From Hymenobacter algoricola (GTDB taxonomy: Bacteria; Bacteroidota; Bacteroidia; Cytophagales; Hymenobacteraceae): 64,000 nucleotides of DNA. The notes under the pieces were generated by a model that worked only from the letters and a program-made list of their open reading frames with translations, had not been told where the DNA came from and ran no database searches. Positions 50,827 through 60,033 of this stretch are shown piece by piece. Where the stretch lies: contig NZ_BAABDH010000039.1 of NCBI RefSeq assembly GCF_039539525.1, positions 186,001 to 250,000 on the forward strand, written 5' to 3'. Numbering within the stretch: the stretch's first letter is position 1; each line of letters opens with the position of its first letter. Made by a program: the position numbers and the translations under genes.

Positions 50827-52482
50827 ATGACTACCCCTGCTGCTACTATGCCTGCCGCCCCGGCCACGCTGTGGACGCCCTTTGCCCACGCCGTTTTCCG
50901 CGCCATCTGGGTTGCCGGCCTGGTGTCGAACGTGGGCACCTGGATGCAGAACGTGGCCGGGGTGTGGCTGGTCACGACGCTGACCACCTCGGCGCTGCTG
51001 GTAGCCCTGATGCAGACGGCCACCAGCCTGCCCGCTTTCCTGCTGAGCCTGCCTTCGGGCGTCCTGGCCGACCTGATTGACCGGCGCCGGCTGCTGCTGT
51101 TCACCCAGGCTTTCATGGCCGTGGTAGCCGCCGTGCTGGGCGTGCTCACCCTGACGGGAGGCATTTCGGCGCTGGCCGTGCTGGGCTTCACGTTTCTGCT
51201 GGGCATGGGGTCAGCCCTGAACGCGCCCATCTGGCAGACGGTGGTGACGGAGCTGGTGCCGCGGCCGGTGCTGCCCTTTGCCATTACGCTGAACGGGGTC
51301 AGCAACAATATTGCCCGGGCTATCGGGCCGGCTATCGGCGGCTTGGTCATTGCGTATTATTCGCCGGGGTTCGTGTTTCTGCTCAATGGCCTCTCATTTC
51401 TGGGTACCTGGGCCGTGGTGTATGCCTGGCGCCGCACCCCCACGGCCGTAGCCGGGCCGGCGGAGAACTTCATCGGGGCCCTGCGGGCCGGGATGCGCTA
51501 CGTGCAGTATTCGCCGGCGCTGTACGGAGTGCTGGTTCGGACGTTTGCCTTCTCCTTCGGGGCCAGCGCCATGTGGGCGCTGGTGTCGGTGGTCGTTGCC
51601 CGCAAGCTGCACCTGAGCTCCGGGCACTACGGCACCATGCTGTCGTGGCTGGGCGCCGGGGCCGTGGCCGGAGCCTTTCTGATGGGCCGGGCCGGCTCCC
51701 GCCTCAACTTCAACCAGCGGGTGCTGCTGGGCGGGCTGGCCTTTGTGGGGACCAATGTGGCGCTGGCGCTGTTCACGGCAGTCTATTGGCTGTATCCGGT
51801 CATGTTTTTGTCCGGAATAGCCTGGCTGATGGTGATGACCAGCTTCAGCACGACGGTACAGCTGAACGTGCCCAAGTGGGTGCAGGCCCGCGTTATCAGC
51901 ATTTACATGCTCGTGTTTCAGGCGGGGCTCTCGGTGGGTAGCCTCGTGTGGGGGGAGCTGGCCGACCGCACCACGCTAACGGTAGCTTTGCTGGGGGCCG
52001 CGGGCTGGATGCTGCTGAGTTCCGGGCTGGCCCTTCCTTTTCCCATGCGCTCCGGCGAAAACCTGAACCTGGACCCGGCCGGGCACTGGCCCACGCCCGA
52101 AGTACAGGGCGAAGTGGACCCCGACGACGGCCCGGTGGTGGTGATGGTCGAATACCTGGTAGCGCCCCAGGACTGGCCCGCGTTCCGGCAGGCGGCCGAG
52201 CTGCTCACCCGGCTGCGGCTGCGCGACGGGGCCCTGCGGGCCGGCGTGTTTGCCGACATGGCCCACCCGGAGCGGATTACCGAGTTTTTCTACGTGGCTA
52301 CCTGGGGAGAGCACCAGCGGCAGCACCTGCGGTTTACCAAGGAAGATCAGGCCATCGAGGCGCAGGTCCAGCAGTTTCACACCGGCTCCGTTCCGCCCCA
52401 TGTCACGCACTTTCTGGCTTTCCCAAAGTCCATCAACGTGGAAGTGCCTATGCCGCTGCAGAATCTGGAAGCGCAGCAGTAG
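50827..52482 (+). CDS. MFS transporter with C-terminal monooxygenase-like domain
   Basis: A 551-residue protein. Residues about 14-415 hold twelve membrane helices of the MFS_3/EntS type, with LVSNVGTWMQNVAGVWLVTTLTTSALLVALMQTATSLPAFLLSLPSGVLADLIDRRRLLL as helices one and two and the loop motif GVLADLIDRRR. The last 120 residues (VVVMVEYLVAPQDWPAFRQAAELLTRLRLRDGALRAGVFAD to HVTHFLAFP) form a ferredoxin-like domain resembling antibiotic-biosynthesis monooxygenase domains, as in many members of this family. It likely exports a small compound; the substrate is not shown. Confidence 0.85.
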   Translation: MTTPAATMPAAPATLWTPFAHAVFRAIWVAGLVSNVGTWMQNVAGVWLVTTLTTSALLVALMQTATSLPAFLLSLPSGVLADLIDRRRLLLFTQAFMAVVAAVLGVLTLTGGISALAVLGFTFLLGMGSALNAPIWQTVVTELVPRPVLPFAITLNGVSNNIARAIGPAIGGLVIAYYSPGFVFLLNGLSFLGTWAVVYAWRRTPTAVAGPAENFIGALRAGMRYVQYSPALYGVLVRTFAFSFGASAMWALVSVVVARKLHLSSGHYGTMLSWLGAGAVAGAFLMGRAGSRLNFNQRVLLGGLAFVGTNVALALFTAVYWLYPVMFLSGIAWLMVMTSFSTTVQLNVPKWVQARVISIYMLVFQAGLSVGSLVWGELADRTTLTVALLGAAGWMLLSSGLALPFPMRSGENLNLDPAGHWPTPEVQGEVDPDDGPVVVMVEYLVAPQDWPAFRQAAELLTRLRLRDGALRAGVFADMAHPERITEFFYVATWGEHQRQHLRFTKEDQAIEAQVQQFHTGSVPPHVTHFLAFPKSINVEVPMPLQNLEAQQ

Positions 52483-52733
52483 GGGCGGCCAGCAGCCCGC
52501 CGCGTGGCCGGCATGAAATCCTTCCTGGCAAGTTGCACGTATCTTAGGTAACTGCATTTTGCTCGCAGGGTCTGCCCGTTCCCGCTGCCAGCTTAGGCCG
52601 CGACTGGACGTCGTCGGCTCCCGGCCGTTCGTTACGAAGCTCACCAGAACCCCGGAAAAAGCAAGTGCGGCGAGGTTGGCTTAATCTTTGACAAAGCCAG
52701 CGCCCAGGCTGAACCCGCTTTACCCTCCTCTGT

Positions 52734-53045
52734 ATGACGAAATTCCTTCTTTTCCTGCTGTGCGCCTTCCTGATGCTGGGAGAGCCTACCGCCGCCCAAG
52801 CCGAATCAGCCGAGGGTACTGCGGCCCTGACCGAAACCGTGGCCTACCCCCGGGTGCCGCGCCCCGTATACAAGCGCTACCGCGGCAACAGCCGCAGCAA
52901 GCACCGCAAGCCGGGTATGTTCCGCCGTATGAAGCTGCGTCGTCAGGCCAAGCTGAAGCGCACTGCCCCGCGCGCCGTACGCAAGCCACAGGGTGTCATC
53001 AAGGTAGATGCGCCAACGGGTACTATGCCCAAGCAGCCGCAATAA
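52734..53045 (+). CDS. small secreted basic protein with YKRYRGNSR motif, copy 2
   Basis: A 103-residue protein with a signal peptide ending near TAAQAES. The mature part begins acidic (AEGTAALTETVAY) and turns strongly basic: YKRYRGNSRSKHRKPGMFRRMKLRRQAKLKRTAPRAVRKPQG. The core YKRYRGNSR is identical with the protein at 49470-49745, and both continue with a K/H/R cluster, a glycine and then R or K-rich helices. A UUCG-loop terminator follows. Function unknown. Confidence 0.65.
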   Translation: MTKFLLFLLCAFLMLGEPTAAQAESAEGTAALTETVAYPRVPRPVYKRYRGNSRSKHRKPGMFRRMKLRRQAKLKRTAPRAVRKPQGVIKVDAPTGTMPKQPQ

Positions 53046-53074
53046 CCTGCCGGACTACCGTCAATTCACTGCCT

Positions 53075-53115
53075 CAGCCGCACTTTCCTTCGGGAAGGTG
53101 CGGCTGAATCTTTTA
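53075..53115 (+). terminator. terminator with UUCG tetraloop
   Basis: CAGCCGCACTTTCC (53075-53088) pairs with GGAAGGTGCGGCTG (53093-53106, one G-T pair), loop TTCG, followed by AATCTTTTA. Confidence 0.85.
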
Positions 53116-53257
53116 GGGCTCCGGCGGCGGTTGGTGGACGCTCTGACCGGGCTGGCCGGCGAGCATGCGTAGCCTGAGGGGGCTACCGGCACCTGGAATA
53201 ACGAACAGGCTGGCTACCGCTGCCGGCGAGCAGTACCAGTGCTGTCTACGCTGGCTC

Positions 53258-54025
53258 TTACTCGTACAGGTCCTGCGGGTCAGCGGCGGCCAGCTCCACC
53301 AGAAACCGGGCGATGTTGGTAGTGGCGGCGTCCAGAAATGCCTGACCCTGAGCCGCCGTGGCCTCACTGGGGTCGCCCACGCCGGTGTCGGCCGAAACCT
53401 GGCTCCATTCGCGCTGGGCCCAGGCCCAGCCCTGCCGCAGCGCCTGAATGCGGAACTGCTTGGCCGCCCCGCTGCCGGCTTCCGCCAGCGGCCGGACCAA
53501 AGTGGGCGCAATGTGCAGCATCGCACTGGTTTCCAAGGCATCGGCATGGTCGCCAGGGGCCTGAAAGTACTGACTGCGGTCAGCGGCTTTGAACCAGTTG
53601 ACCGTGGACAGGAACACGGCGGGGAATTCGGCCTGCAGCTCGCGCAGCATCTGCCGAAAGTCGTTGCCGCCGTGCCCGTTCAGCACCACCAGTTTCGGTA
53701 TGCCCTGCCGGTCGAGCACCTGCACCAGGTCGCGCAAAATCAGCAGCTGGGTGCTCGGGTTCAGGTTCATATTGAGCGTAATATCAAGCTGGCCGGTATT
53801 CACGCCGAAGGGAACCGTGGGCAGCACCACCACTTTGGCTCCCTGCTCCCAGGCCTTGCGGGCGGCCTCCGCGGCCACGTAGTCGCACTGAAAGTTGTCG
53901 GTAGCGTAAGGCAGGTGGTAGTTGTGCGCCTCAGTGGCACCCCAGGGCAGCACGACCACCTGGTACTTGGTGGCGCGCACGGTTTGCCAGGTGGTTTCGG
54001 CGAGAATATAGGGACGGACAGACAT
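53258..54025 (-). CDS. creatininase family protein
   Basis: A 255-residue metal-dependent amidohydrolase-like protein. Conserved parts are VVVLPWGATEAHNYHLPYATDN near residues 24-45, with metal-binding glutamate and histidine, VVVLPTVPFGVNTGQLD, then KLVVLNGHGGNDFRQMLREL (the NGHGGN signature) and HADALETSAMLHIAP with further ligands. It is related to creatininase and the riboflavin-pathway formamide hydrolase; the true substrate is unknown. The ATG at 54025 gives the family start. Confidence 0.9.
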   Translation of the reverse strand: MSVRPYILAETTWQTVRATKYQVVVLPWGATEAHNYHLPYATDNFQCDYVAAEAARKAWEQGAKVVVLPTVPFGVNTGQLDITLNMNLNPSTQLLILRDLVQVLDRQGIPKLVVLNGHGGNDFRQMLRELQAEFPAVFLSTVNWFKAADRSQYFQAPGDHADALETSAMLHIAPTLVRPLAEAGSGAAKQFRIQALRQGWAWAQREWSQVSADTGVGDPSEATAAQGQAFLDAATTNIARFLVELAAADPQDLYE

Positions 54026-54218
54026 GGCAGAAGGCGAAGTAAAGTAATCAGCTGCAAAACAAGCGGCCAGGGGCCCGCCTCGGCCTGTTACGGCCCGCAC
54101 GGGTTCCGGGCTGCCTCCCGCCTGGACTTTAAACGGGGAGTCAGTTTGTAGTCCCCTTAGGTTCTGGTCCCCCGCCTACAGCCGCCAGGGTAATGAAGGC
54201 CAGTGAGCAGTGGATCGG

Positions 54219-54440
54219 TCAAACCAGGGTTAGTTCCTTGCTTTTCACCGTTCGTGCTGCCGGCGCTGTTGGTGAATCAGTGCCGGCGGTAGCGGGCAGC
54301 AGTTGCCCGTCAGCAGGTAGGCGCTTGCGAAGCATCTTTCGCTTGCTTGCTACTTTGGGGCTCGGACTCAATGTTGCAGAAGCCAGACGTAGCGCTTCAA
54401 CCTTAAAGGCCTCGTCGTGTTTACGTCGTTTGGCGGGCAC
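54219..54440 (-). pseudogene. remnant of an IS3-type transposase OrfA
   Basis: A 73-codon minus-strand frame starting at a GTG. Its first 20 residues, MPAKRRKHDEAFKVEALRLA, are the typical start of a transposase helix-turn-helix OrfA; after that the sequence changes to a Lys/Arg-rich stretch that no longer fits. No OrfB, inverted terminal repeat or target-site duplication can be seen nearby. It looks like a decayed fragment of an insertion sequence, next to the tRNA gene. Confidence 0.55.
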
Positions 54441-54548
54441 CGTCCCCTGGTTTTTGCCGCCGTAACAGAAGAGCTATCCGTCCTTTCACTGTCCGTTACT
54501 CCTGTGATTGCCTCGCTTTTGCCTAATAAGCTGTTCTAGGGGCAAAAG

Positions 54549-54583
54549 AAAAAGGGTGTTTCCAGCTTGGAAACGCCCTTTTA
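54549..54583 (-). terminator. terminator of the initiator tRNA gene
   Basis: On the minus strand AAAAGGGCGTTTCC pairs with GGAAACACCCTTTT around a five-base loop (one mismatch), then TTTCTTTTG. It lies directly after the tRNA 3' end. Confidence 0.8.
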
Positions 54584-54658
<75 letters not shown>

Positions 54659-54906
54659 CTGTTTGGTTCTGCAAATGTAGGAGGGTTTTCGGGAAAAACG
54701 TCATGCAGGGTCATTATTACTCGCCCACAGCGGCTTCCGGGCTGAGTATCAGTTAGATTATTTTGCCGGCCTGGCAGTCCTGCCCGACTGAAGGCTCCGC
54801 GGTAGGTGGGCAGCCTCGTTAATATTAGGGCCTTTCTTAACCGGAACGGGTAGCCAGCGCGTAGAGGGTGTTATTCTTTCATCTACTACTTTTTCTGCCA
54901 AACCAC

Positions 54907-56073
54907 ATGACTCGTTCTTCCTCCCTTTTTGCCGGTAGCCGGTTCTGGCTGCTTACGCCGCTGGTGGCCTCACTGGTCGGCCTGGCCGCCTGCAACAGCA
55001 ACACTACCAGCGAAACCAGCTCGGCGGGTATGGCCACTGACTCCACCGCCATGGCTATGGATACCAGTGCCATGGGCGCCCCGAAACCAGTGCAGCCCGC
55101 CGGCGCCGCCCCCGCCTGGGCTCCGAATATTGCGCCGGAAATGCAGACTGTCATCGAGAAGCTGGCCAGCCTGAGTGGCCCCACACCGCCCGAAAAGCTG
55201 CCCGTGGCGGAAGTGCGCAAAGGCCCTTCGGCTACCGATGCCACTATGGCCGTGATGAAGGACTTCGGCATTCAGACGCCGCCCTCGCCGCTGGATACGA
55301 TGAGCCGGGAAGTGGCGCCGGGCGTGAAAGCCCGCATCTACGTGCCTAAAGGCGCTACCGGTCCGCTGCCGGTGGTGGTGTATTACCACGGCGGCGGCTG
55401 GGTTATTGCCAACCTTGACACGTATGATCCTTCGGTACGCGCGCTGGCCGAGCAGACGGGCGCCATTTTCGTGTCGGTGGCGTACCGGCAGGCTCCGGAG
55501 AACAAGTTTCCCACGGCCCATAACGATTCCTTTGCCGCCTACCAGTGGGTGCTGAAAAATGCCGCCTCCATCAAGGGTGACCCCAAGCGCGTGGCCGTGG
55601 CCGGGGAAAGTGCCGGCGGCAACCTGGCCGCCGCCGTGTGCATGATGGCCCGCGACAAGGGCATCATGCAGCCCAAGCACCAGCTGCTGGTGTATCCCAT
55701 TGCCGGCTACGACCTGAACACGCCTTCCTACCAGAAAAATGCCGCTGCCAAGCCGCTGAGCAAGCCGTTTATGGCCTGGTTCTTCGATAAGTACCTGCGC
55801 ACGCCGGCCGACGGCAAGAGCCCGATGATTTCGCTGGTAACGGCCCCCAATCTGAAGGGCCTGGCCCCCGCTACCGTCATTGGAGCCGGCATCGACCCGC
55901 TGATGAGCGAGGGTAAAACCTACGCCGACAAGCTCAAGGCCGCCGGCGTTCCGGTCACCTACCAGCTCTACGACAACGTGACCCACGAATTCTTCGGCAT
56001 GGGCGCCGTAGTGCCCCAGGCGAAGGAAGCCCAGGCCCTGGCTGCCGGCGAGCTGAAGAAAGCCCTGCAGTAA
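54907..56073 (+). CDS. exported alpha/beta hydrolase (HSL-type esterase)
   Basis: A 388-residue lipoprotein-type hydrolase, lipobox GLAAC near residue 29. A Ser/Thr/Ala/Met-rich linker to residue about 70 precedes the hydrolase domain. The oxyanion hole motif is YYHGGGWVIANLDTY near residue 160, the nucleophile elbow is GESAGGNLAAAVCM near residue 236, the acid is in VIGAGIDPLMSEGK and the histidine in YDNVTHEFFGMG near residue 364, all as in the hormone-sensitive-lipase family. It probably hydrolyses short acyl esters in the periplasm. Confidence 0.9.
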   Translation: MTRSSSLFAGSRFWLLTPLVASLVGLAACNSNTTSETSSAGMATDSTAMAMDTSAMGAPKPVQPAGAAPAWAPNIAPEMQTVIEKLASLSGPTPPEKLPVAEVRKGPSATDATMAVMKDFGIQTPPSPLDTMSREVAPGVKARIYVPKGATGPLPVVVYYHGGGWVIANLDTYDPSVRALAEQTGAIFVSVAYRQAPENKFPTAHNDSFAAYQWVLKNAASIKGDPKRVAVAGESAGGNLAAAVCMMARDKGIMQPKHQLLVYPIAGYDLNTPSYQKNAAAKPLSKPFMAWFFDKYLRTPADGKSPMISLVTAPNLKGLAPATVIGAGIDPLMSEGKTYADKLKAAGVPVTYQLYDNVTHEFFGMGAVVPQAKEAQALAAGELKKALQ

Positions 56074-56198
56074 GGAGCAGGTTCTTTGCTGGACCAAATA
56101 CGGCTAGCGTCCGGGCGCCTCGTTATGGCGAGGCAAAACGGCCGGCCGCGTAGCCAGCGGCGGTAATCCGTCCGGCGCAACCCTGCAAGCTCATATGA

Positions 56199-56234
56199 AC
56201 AAAAAGTCCCGGCGTAGACATACGTCGGGGCTTT
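56199..56234 (-). terminator. terminator downstream of the BamA/TamA-type gene
   Basis: A 14-pair stem (56203-56216 with 56221-56234, two wobble pairs), loop GACA. On the minus strand a TTTTT tract follows, so it fits the gene at 56302-58158, and could also serve the plus-strand esterase gene. Confidence 0.75.
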
Positions 56235-56301
56235 CTGCGTTTATGCAGAGCCGTACACAAACGGCGCCCTGCTGGCAATGGTAGCGCTGGCCGGCCGCTC
56301 A

Positions 56302-58158
56302 TCAAAACCGGCTGGTGATGCCGAAGTGAATTTTGGACGCGTTCAGGGAAAATGGCTGGCCCTGGGTGCGGCCAACGGAGTACACGAACTGAAACAGGCC
56401 CGCCGCCGTGCGGAAGCTCAGGCCCGCCCCCAGGCCGGTGGGCGTGCTGCTGGTCTGGTCGTTGCTCAGGTCGCGGCGCAGGTAGCCCTGGTCGGCAAAG
56501 ACGAACACGTAGGCGTCGCCGCCGGTGAACTGCCGGAACTCGACGGTGCCGATGCCGTAGGAGCTGGCGTAAAAGGCGTACTCGTTGAAGCCCCGCAGCG
56601 TGGCCAGTCCGCCCAGGCGGAACATGTCGTTCAGAAACAGCCGCTTGTTTACCAGTGACTCCCCCCGGAAGCGGACCAGCACCACGCCGCCTTTGCCCAC
56701 GGGGAAGTACTGCTCTACCCGCAGCCCCAGCGTGACCTGGGTGGAGCGCAGCGGCAGGCGCCGGTAGAGTGTGTCGTTGAGGTCGGCATTTTTGCTGATG
56801 ACCTTGGTGCCCACGGCGCCCAGGCCGCTGGCCAGCAGCCCGCGCCGGGGAAAGAACAAGTCGTCCAGAGTGTTGCGGACAAACTCCAGGCCGTAGGAGT
56901 TGAACTGCGAGTCGATGGTGTCGGGCAGCACGGTCCGGGTGCGGTAGGTGGAGTCGGAGAGCAGGCGGGAGCTGCGGCGCTCGGTGAAGAAGGTGAGGCG
57001 GCCGACCCGGGCGCTGGGGTAGGTGAGCTGCAGCCGCGGCCGGAGGGTGAGAAAGGCGTTGGACTGCTTGTACAGATTGAAGGAGCCGCCCAGCTCCAGC
57101 GGGGTGCCGAAAAAGTTGGGGTGCACATACTGGGCATCAAACAACTGGGAGGCCACGTCGAGCTTGCGCCACTGCAGCCCCAGCTGCTTGCCGCCCCCGC
57201 TGATGTTGCGCAGGTTGATGGTCACGTCGCCGGTAATCTGCACTTTCTTCTGGCCCGCGGCCGGGGCCGGATTGGGCAGCACCCCCACAATGGCGTCGAA
57301 CTGGTTGGCGGCCCTATCGTCGATGAGCAGGTACACCCGGGCCCGGCCCTTGGCGAAGCGCACTTCCGGGTCGGCACGCACCTGCAGGTAGGGCAGCTGG
57401 CGCAGCAGCCGGGCCGCGGCATCTACCCGCTGCTGGCTGTAGGGCTGGTTGGGGAAAATCTGCAGGTACTTGGTCAGAAACCGCTTCTTGGTTTTGGTTT
57501 TGCCCACAATCTGAATCGAGTCGAACACCACCACCCGGCCCCGGTCCAGCACTACCCGCCCTTCGATGTCGGCCCCGCGCAGCTGCACCGAGTCGAGGCG
57601 GACGGTGGCGAAGGGGTAGCCCTGGTTTTCGGCTTCGGCCAGAATCTTCTGCTGGAACTTGGCCCACTCGCTCGGTTCGAAGGGCCGGTTCTGGTAGAGC
57701 TTGTCGCGGAAGCCGGCCCGGGTGAGCAGCGCGTCGCCGAGGTTGCCGTTGCGCAGGCGGGCCCAGCGGAACTTCTCGCCCACGTACAGCTGCACGCTCA
57801 GCGTATCGTGCTGCCAGCGCAGGTCGTCGGCGGAGGCCGTCAGGTAGGCGTCGGCCTGCAAGGCCAGCACCAGGTTGCGCACTTCGCGCAGGGCACTCAG
57901 CGAGTCGGACGCCGAGGCCCGGTGGCGGTAGTGCCTGAGCAGGGGCGCGTCGGCGGCTTCGGTGCGCAGGCGGATGACTTTGCGCGCCGGCGGCGGCAGC
58001 TTGCGGCGCCGGAGGCTGTCGGGCCGGGATTGGGCGGGCGGAAAGGCGGGCGTGAGCGTCGGAACCAGGCCGGGGGCGGGCAGCGTTTGGGCCCACGCGG
58101 CCCCGGGCCACGCCAGCAGCAGACTCAGCAGGAAGAAAACGAGGGCCCGGGCGTACAT
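56302..58158 (-). CDS. BamA/TamA family outer-membrane protein
   Basis: A 618-residue protein with a signal peptide (AWPGAAWAQT). Residues about 60-330 contain POTRA-like domains (SLSALREVRNLVLALQADAYLTASADDLRWQHDTLSVQLYVGEKFRWARLR and FDSIQIVGKTKTKKRFLTKYLQIFPNQPYSQQRVDAAARLLRQLPYLQVRAD), the C-terminal half a 16-strand barrel (VQITGDVTINLRNISGGGKQLGLQWRKLD, FFPRRGLLASGLGAVGTKVISKNADLND, FRLGGLATLRGFNEYAFYASSYGIGTVEFR). It ends in a phenylalanine, the beta-signal. It inserts or secretes outer-membrane proteins; exact partners unknown. The longer upstream frame is artificial. Confidence 0.88.
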   Translation of the reverse strand: MYARALVFFLLSLLLAWPGAAWAQTLPAPGLVPTLTPAFPPAQSRPDSLRRRKLPPPARKVIRLRTEAADAPLLRHYRHRASASDSLSALREVRNLVLALQADAYLTASADDLRWQHDTLSVQLYVGEKFRWARLRNGNLGDALLTRAGFRDKLYQNRPFEPSEWAKFQQKILAEAENQGYPFATVRLDSVQLRGADIEGRVVLDRGRVVVFDSIQIVGKTKTKKRFLTKYLQIFPNQPYSQQRVDAAARLLRQLPYLQVRADPEVRFAKGRARVYLLIDDRAANQFDAIVGVLPNPAPAAGQKKVQITGDVTINLRNISGGGKQLGLQWRKLDVASQLFDAQYVHPNFFGTPLELGGSFNLYKQSNAFLTLRPRLQLTYPSARVGRLTFFTERRSSRLLSDSTYRTRTVLPDTIDSQFNSYGLEFVRNTLDDLFFPRRGLLASGLGAVGTKVISKNADLNDTLYRRLPLRSTQVTLGLRVEQYFPVGKGGVVLVRFRGESLVNKRLFLNDMFRLGGLATLRGFNEYAFYASSYGIGTVEFRQFTGGDAYVFVFADQGYLRRDLSNDQTSSTPTGLGAGLSFRTAAGLFQFVYSVGRTQGQPFSLNASKIHFGITSRF

Positions 58159-58317
58159 TTGGGAACACAAACGCAGAACTGCGCTTTTAATTTCCCGAAG
58201 GTCTGAAGAAGCGGGCAGCTGTCGGCTAGCCCCGGCCCAACAAAAAGCGGGCGGTGCCACCATTCTTCCTTTCACCCAGGCCCGCCGCCTACCGCGGCGG
58301 GCTGCTTGCCTCCCCCG

Positions 58318-59454
58318 ATGCCCGGCCTGTACCTTCACATTCCCTTCTGCAAGCAGGCCTGCCACTACTGCGACTTCCACTTCAGCACCTCGCTGGGGCT
58401 GAAAAGCCGGCTGGTGGAGGCGCTGGTCCGGGAACTGGCGCTGCGGGCGGAGTACCTGGGGCCGGCGCCGGAGCTGGAAACCATCTACTTCGGCGGCGGC
58501 ACGCCCTCGCTGCTCACGGCCGCCGAGCTGGACCAGCTGTTCGACGCCATCCACCGGAACTTCCGGGTGGCGCCGGCCGCGGAAATAACCCTGGAAGCCA
58601 ACCCCGACGACCTCACGGCCGCCAAGCTGCGCGAGCTGGCGGCGTCGCCCATCAACCGCCTCAGCATCGGCCTGCAAAGCTTTCATGAGCCCCACCTGCG
58701 CCTGATGAACCGGGCCCACTCGGCCCCGGAGTCGGCGGCCAGCGTGCGGCGGGCCCAGGCGGCGGGCTTCGAGAATATCTCCATCGACCTGATCTACGGC
58801 GTGCCGGCCCCCGACCACGGCATCTGGGCGCGGGACCTGGAGCAGGCCTTTGCCCTGCAGGTGCCCCACCTGTCCTGCTACGCCCTCACCATCGAGCCCG
58901 ATACGGTCTTCGGCCGCCGCCTGCGCAAAGGCACCTTCGTGGCCCCGCCCGACGAGTTTGTGGCCGCCCAGTTTGAAATGCTGCTCGCCGCGCTGCCCGC
59001 CCGGGGCTACGAGCAGTACGAAATATCGAACTTCTGCCGGCCCGGGCGCGAGTCGCGCCACAACGCCAACTACTGGCGCGGGGTGCCCTACCTGGGCGTG
59101 GGCCCCAGCGCCCACTCCTTCAACGGGCTGAGCCGCGAGTATGCCGTGGCCAGCAACCCGCAGTACGTGACGGCGGTGCTGGAGCAGGGGCAGGTGCCGG
59201 TTACCCACGAAATTCTTTCCGCCACCGACCGCGCCAACGAGTACCTGATGACCAGCCTGCGCACGGCCCGCGGCTGCGACCTGGCTTACCTGCGCGACGC
59301 GCTGGGCGTCGACTTGCCCGGCCAACGCGCTGAGTATCTGGGGGCGCTGCAGCAAAACGGCTGGGCTACGCTGGAGGGTGTCACGCTGCGCCTTACCGAC
59401 CGGGGCAAGCTGCTGGCCGACCACATCACGCTGGAGCTGTTTTTGGCCGGCTGA
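58318..59454 (+). CDS. hemW: HemW-like radical SAM protein
   Basis: A 378-residue radical SAM enzyme of the HemW (haem chaperone, HemN-like) family. Cysteines 11, 15 and 18 in HIPFCKQACHYCDFHF bind the iron-sulfur cluster; IYFGGGTPSLL near residue 59 is the second SAM-binding part, and LEANPDDLTAAKLRELAASPINRLSIGLQSFHEPHLRLMNR and YEISNFCRPGRESRHNANYWRGVPYLGVGPSAHSF are typical of the group. HemW delivers haem rather than acting in its synthesis. The ATG at 58318 gives the family start. Confidence 0.92.
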   Translation: MPGLYLHIPFCKQACHYCDFHFSTSLGLKSRLVEALVRELALRAEYLGPAPELETIYFGGGTPSLLTAAELDQLFDAIHRNFRVAPAAEITLEANPDDLTAAKLRELAASPINRLSIGLQSFHEPHLRLMNRAHSAPESAASVRRAQAAGFENISIDLIYGVPAPDHGIWARDLEQAFALQVPHLSCYALTIEPDTVFGRRLRKGTFVAPPDEFVAAQFEMLLAALPARGYEQYEISNFCRPGRESRHNANYWRGVPYLGVGPSAHSFNGLSREYAVASNPQYVTAVLEQGQVPVTHEILSATDRANEYLMTSLRTARGCDLAYLRDALGVDLPGQRAEYLGALQQNGWATLEGVTLRLTDRGKLLADHITLELFLAG

Positions 59455-59484
59455 TTCCGCGGTCCTGCCGCTAGATGGAAGCGG

Positions 59485-59492
59485 TAGTTTTG
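59485..59492 (+). promoter_or_regulatory. candidate -7 element of the acidic protein gene
   Basis: TAGTTTTG, a perfect TAnnTTTG, 14 bases before the ATG at 59507. Confidence 0.45.
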
Positions 59493-59506
59493 CGTATGTT
59501 CAGGCA

Positions 59507-60013
59507 ATGAAACGCCTGATTGACGCCCTCGCCGACGATGCCGACTTTTTCATCGAGCAAGTCCAGATTACGGCCATTGTCTTCGACAACACGGACGACG
59601 TGACGGTGTGGGCTACCACGTTTTTTGACGAAAGCCAGCATTTCTTCCACCTGGGCCTGCAGTTTCCGTCCCTCGACCTGCTGCTGCGCCTGGCGGGCCC
59701 CCGCGCCGAGGCGCTGCAGGAAGACGTGGCCGATGCCCTGGCTACCGTGACCGAGTGGCCCTGCCTGCTGGAATATACCACCGCCAAGAAGCCGCCGGTG
59801 CCGCTGCCGGGCGTGGCCATGAAGGTTTCCTGCACCTATCCCGCCGAAGACTTCGAGGACGACGATGACGAGGAAGGCAGCCCGGAGGACCTCTCGGAGC
59901 TGGATCCGGGCACTGAGGATGGGGAAGACGATGACGACGAAGAAGACTGCGAAGCCAGCGCCCCGCACAACATCTTCTACCTCGAAGGCGTGTTTCTGCG
60001 CATCGAGCCCTAG
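59507..60013 (+). CDS. acidic hypothetical protein
   Basis: A 168-residue soluble protein. Residues 1-120 have alternating helices and strands (LIDALADDADFFIEQVQITAIVFDNTDDVTVWATTFF, LQFPSLDLLLRLAGPRAEALQEDVADAL), with no recognised motif. Residues about 122-155 form two runs of Asp and Glu (EDFEDDDDEEGSPEDLSELD and EDGEDDDDEEDCEAS). The last segment is NIFYLEGVFLRIEP. The acidic insertion could bind calcium or a basic protein; that is not shown. A good -7 element lies upstream. Confidence 0.65.
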   Translation: MKRLIDALADDADFFIEQVQITAIVFDNTDDVTVWATTFFDESQHFFHLGLQFPSLDLLLRLAGPRAEALQEDVADALATVTEWPCLLEYTTAKKPPVPLPGVAMKVSCTYPAEDFEDDDDEEGSPEDLSELDPGTEDGEDDDDEEDCEASAPHNIFYLEGVFLRIEP

Positions 60014-60033
60014 CCGTTCCGCTTTAAAAATAT

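Noticed and set aside
58159..59424. N-terminal extension of the BamA/TamA-type frame
   Set aside because: The extension lies antisense to hemW and has no domain; the signal peptide starts at 58158.
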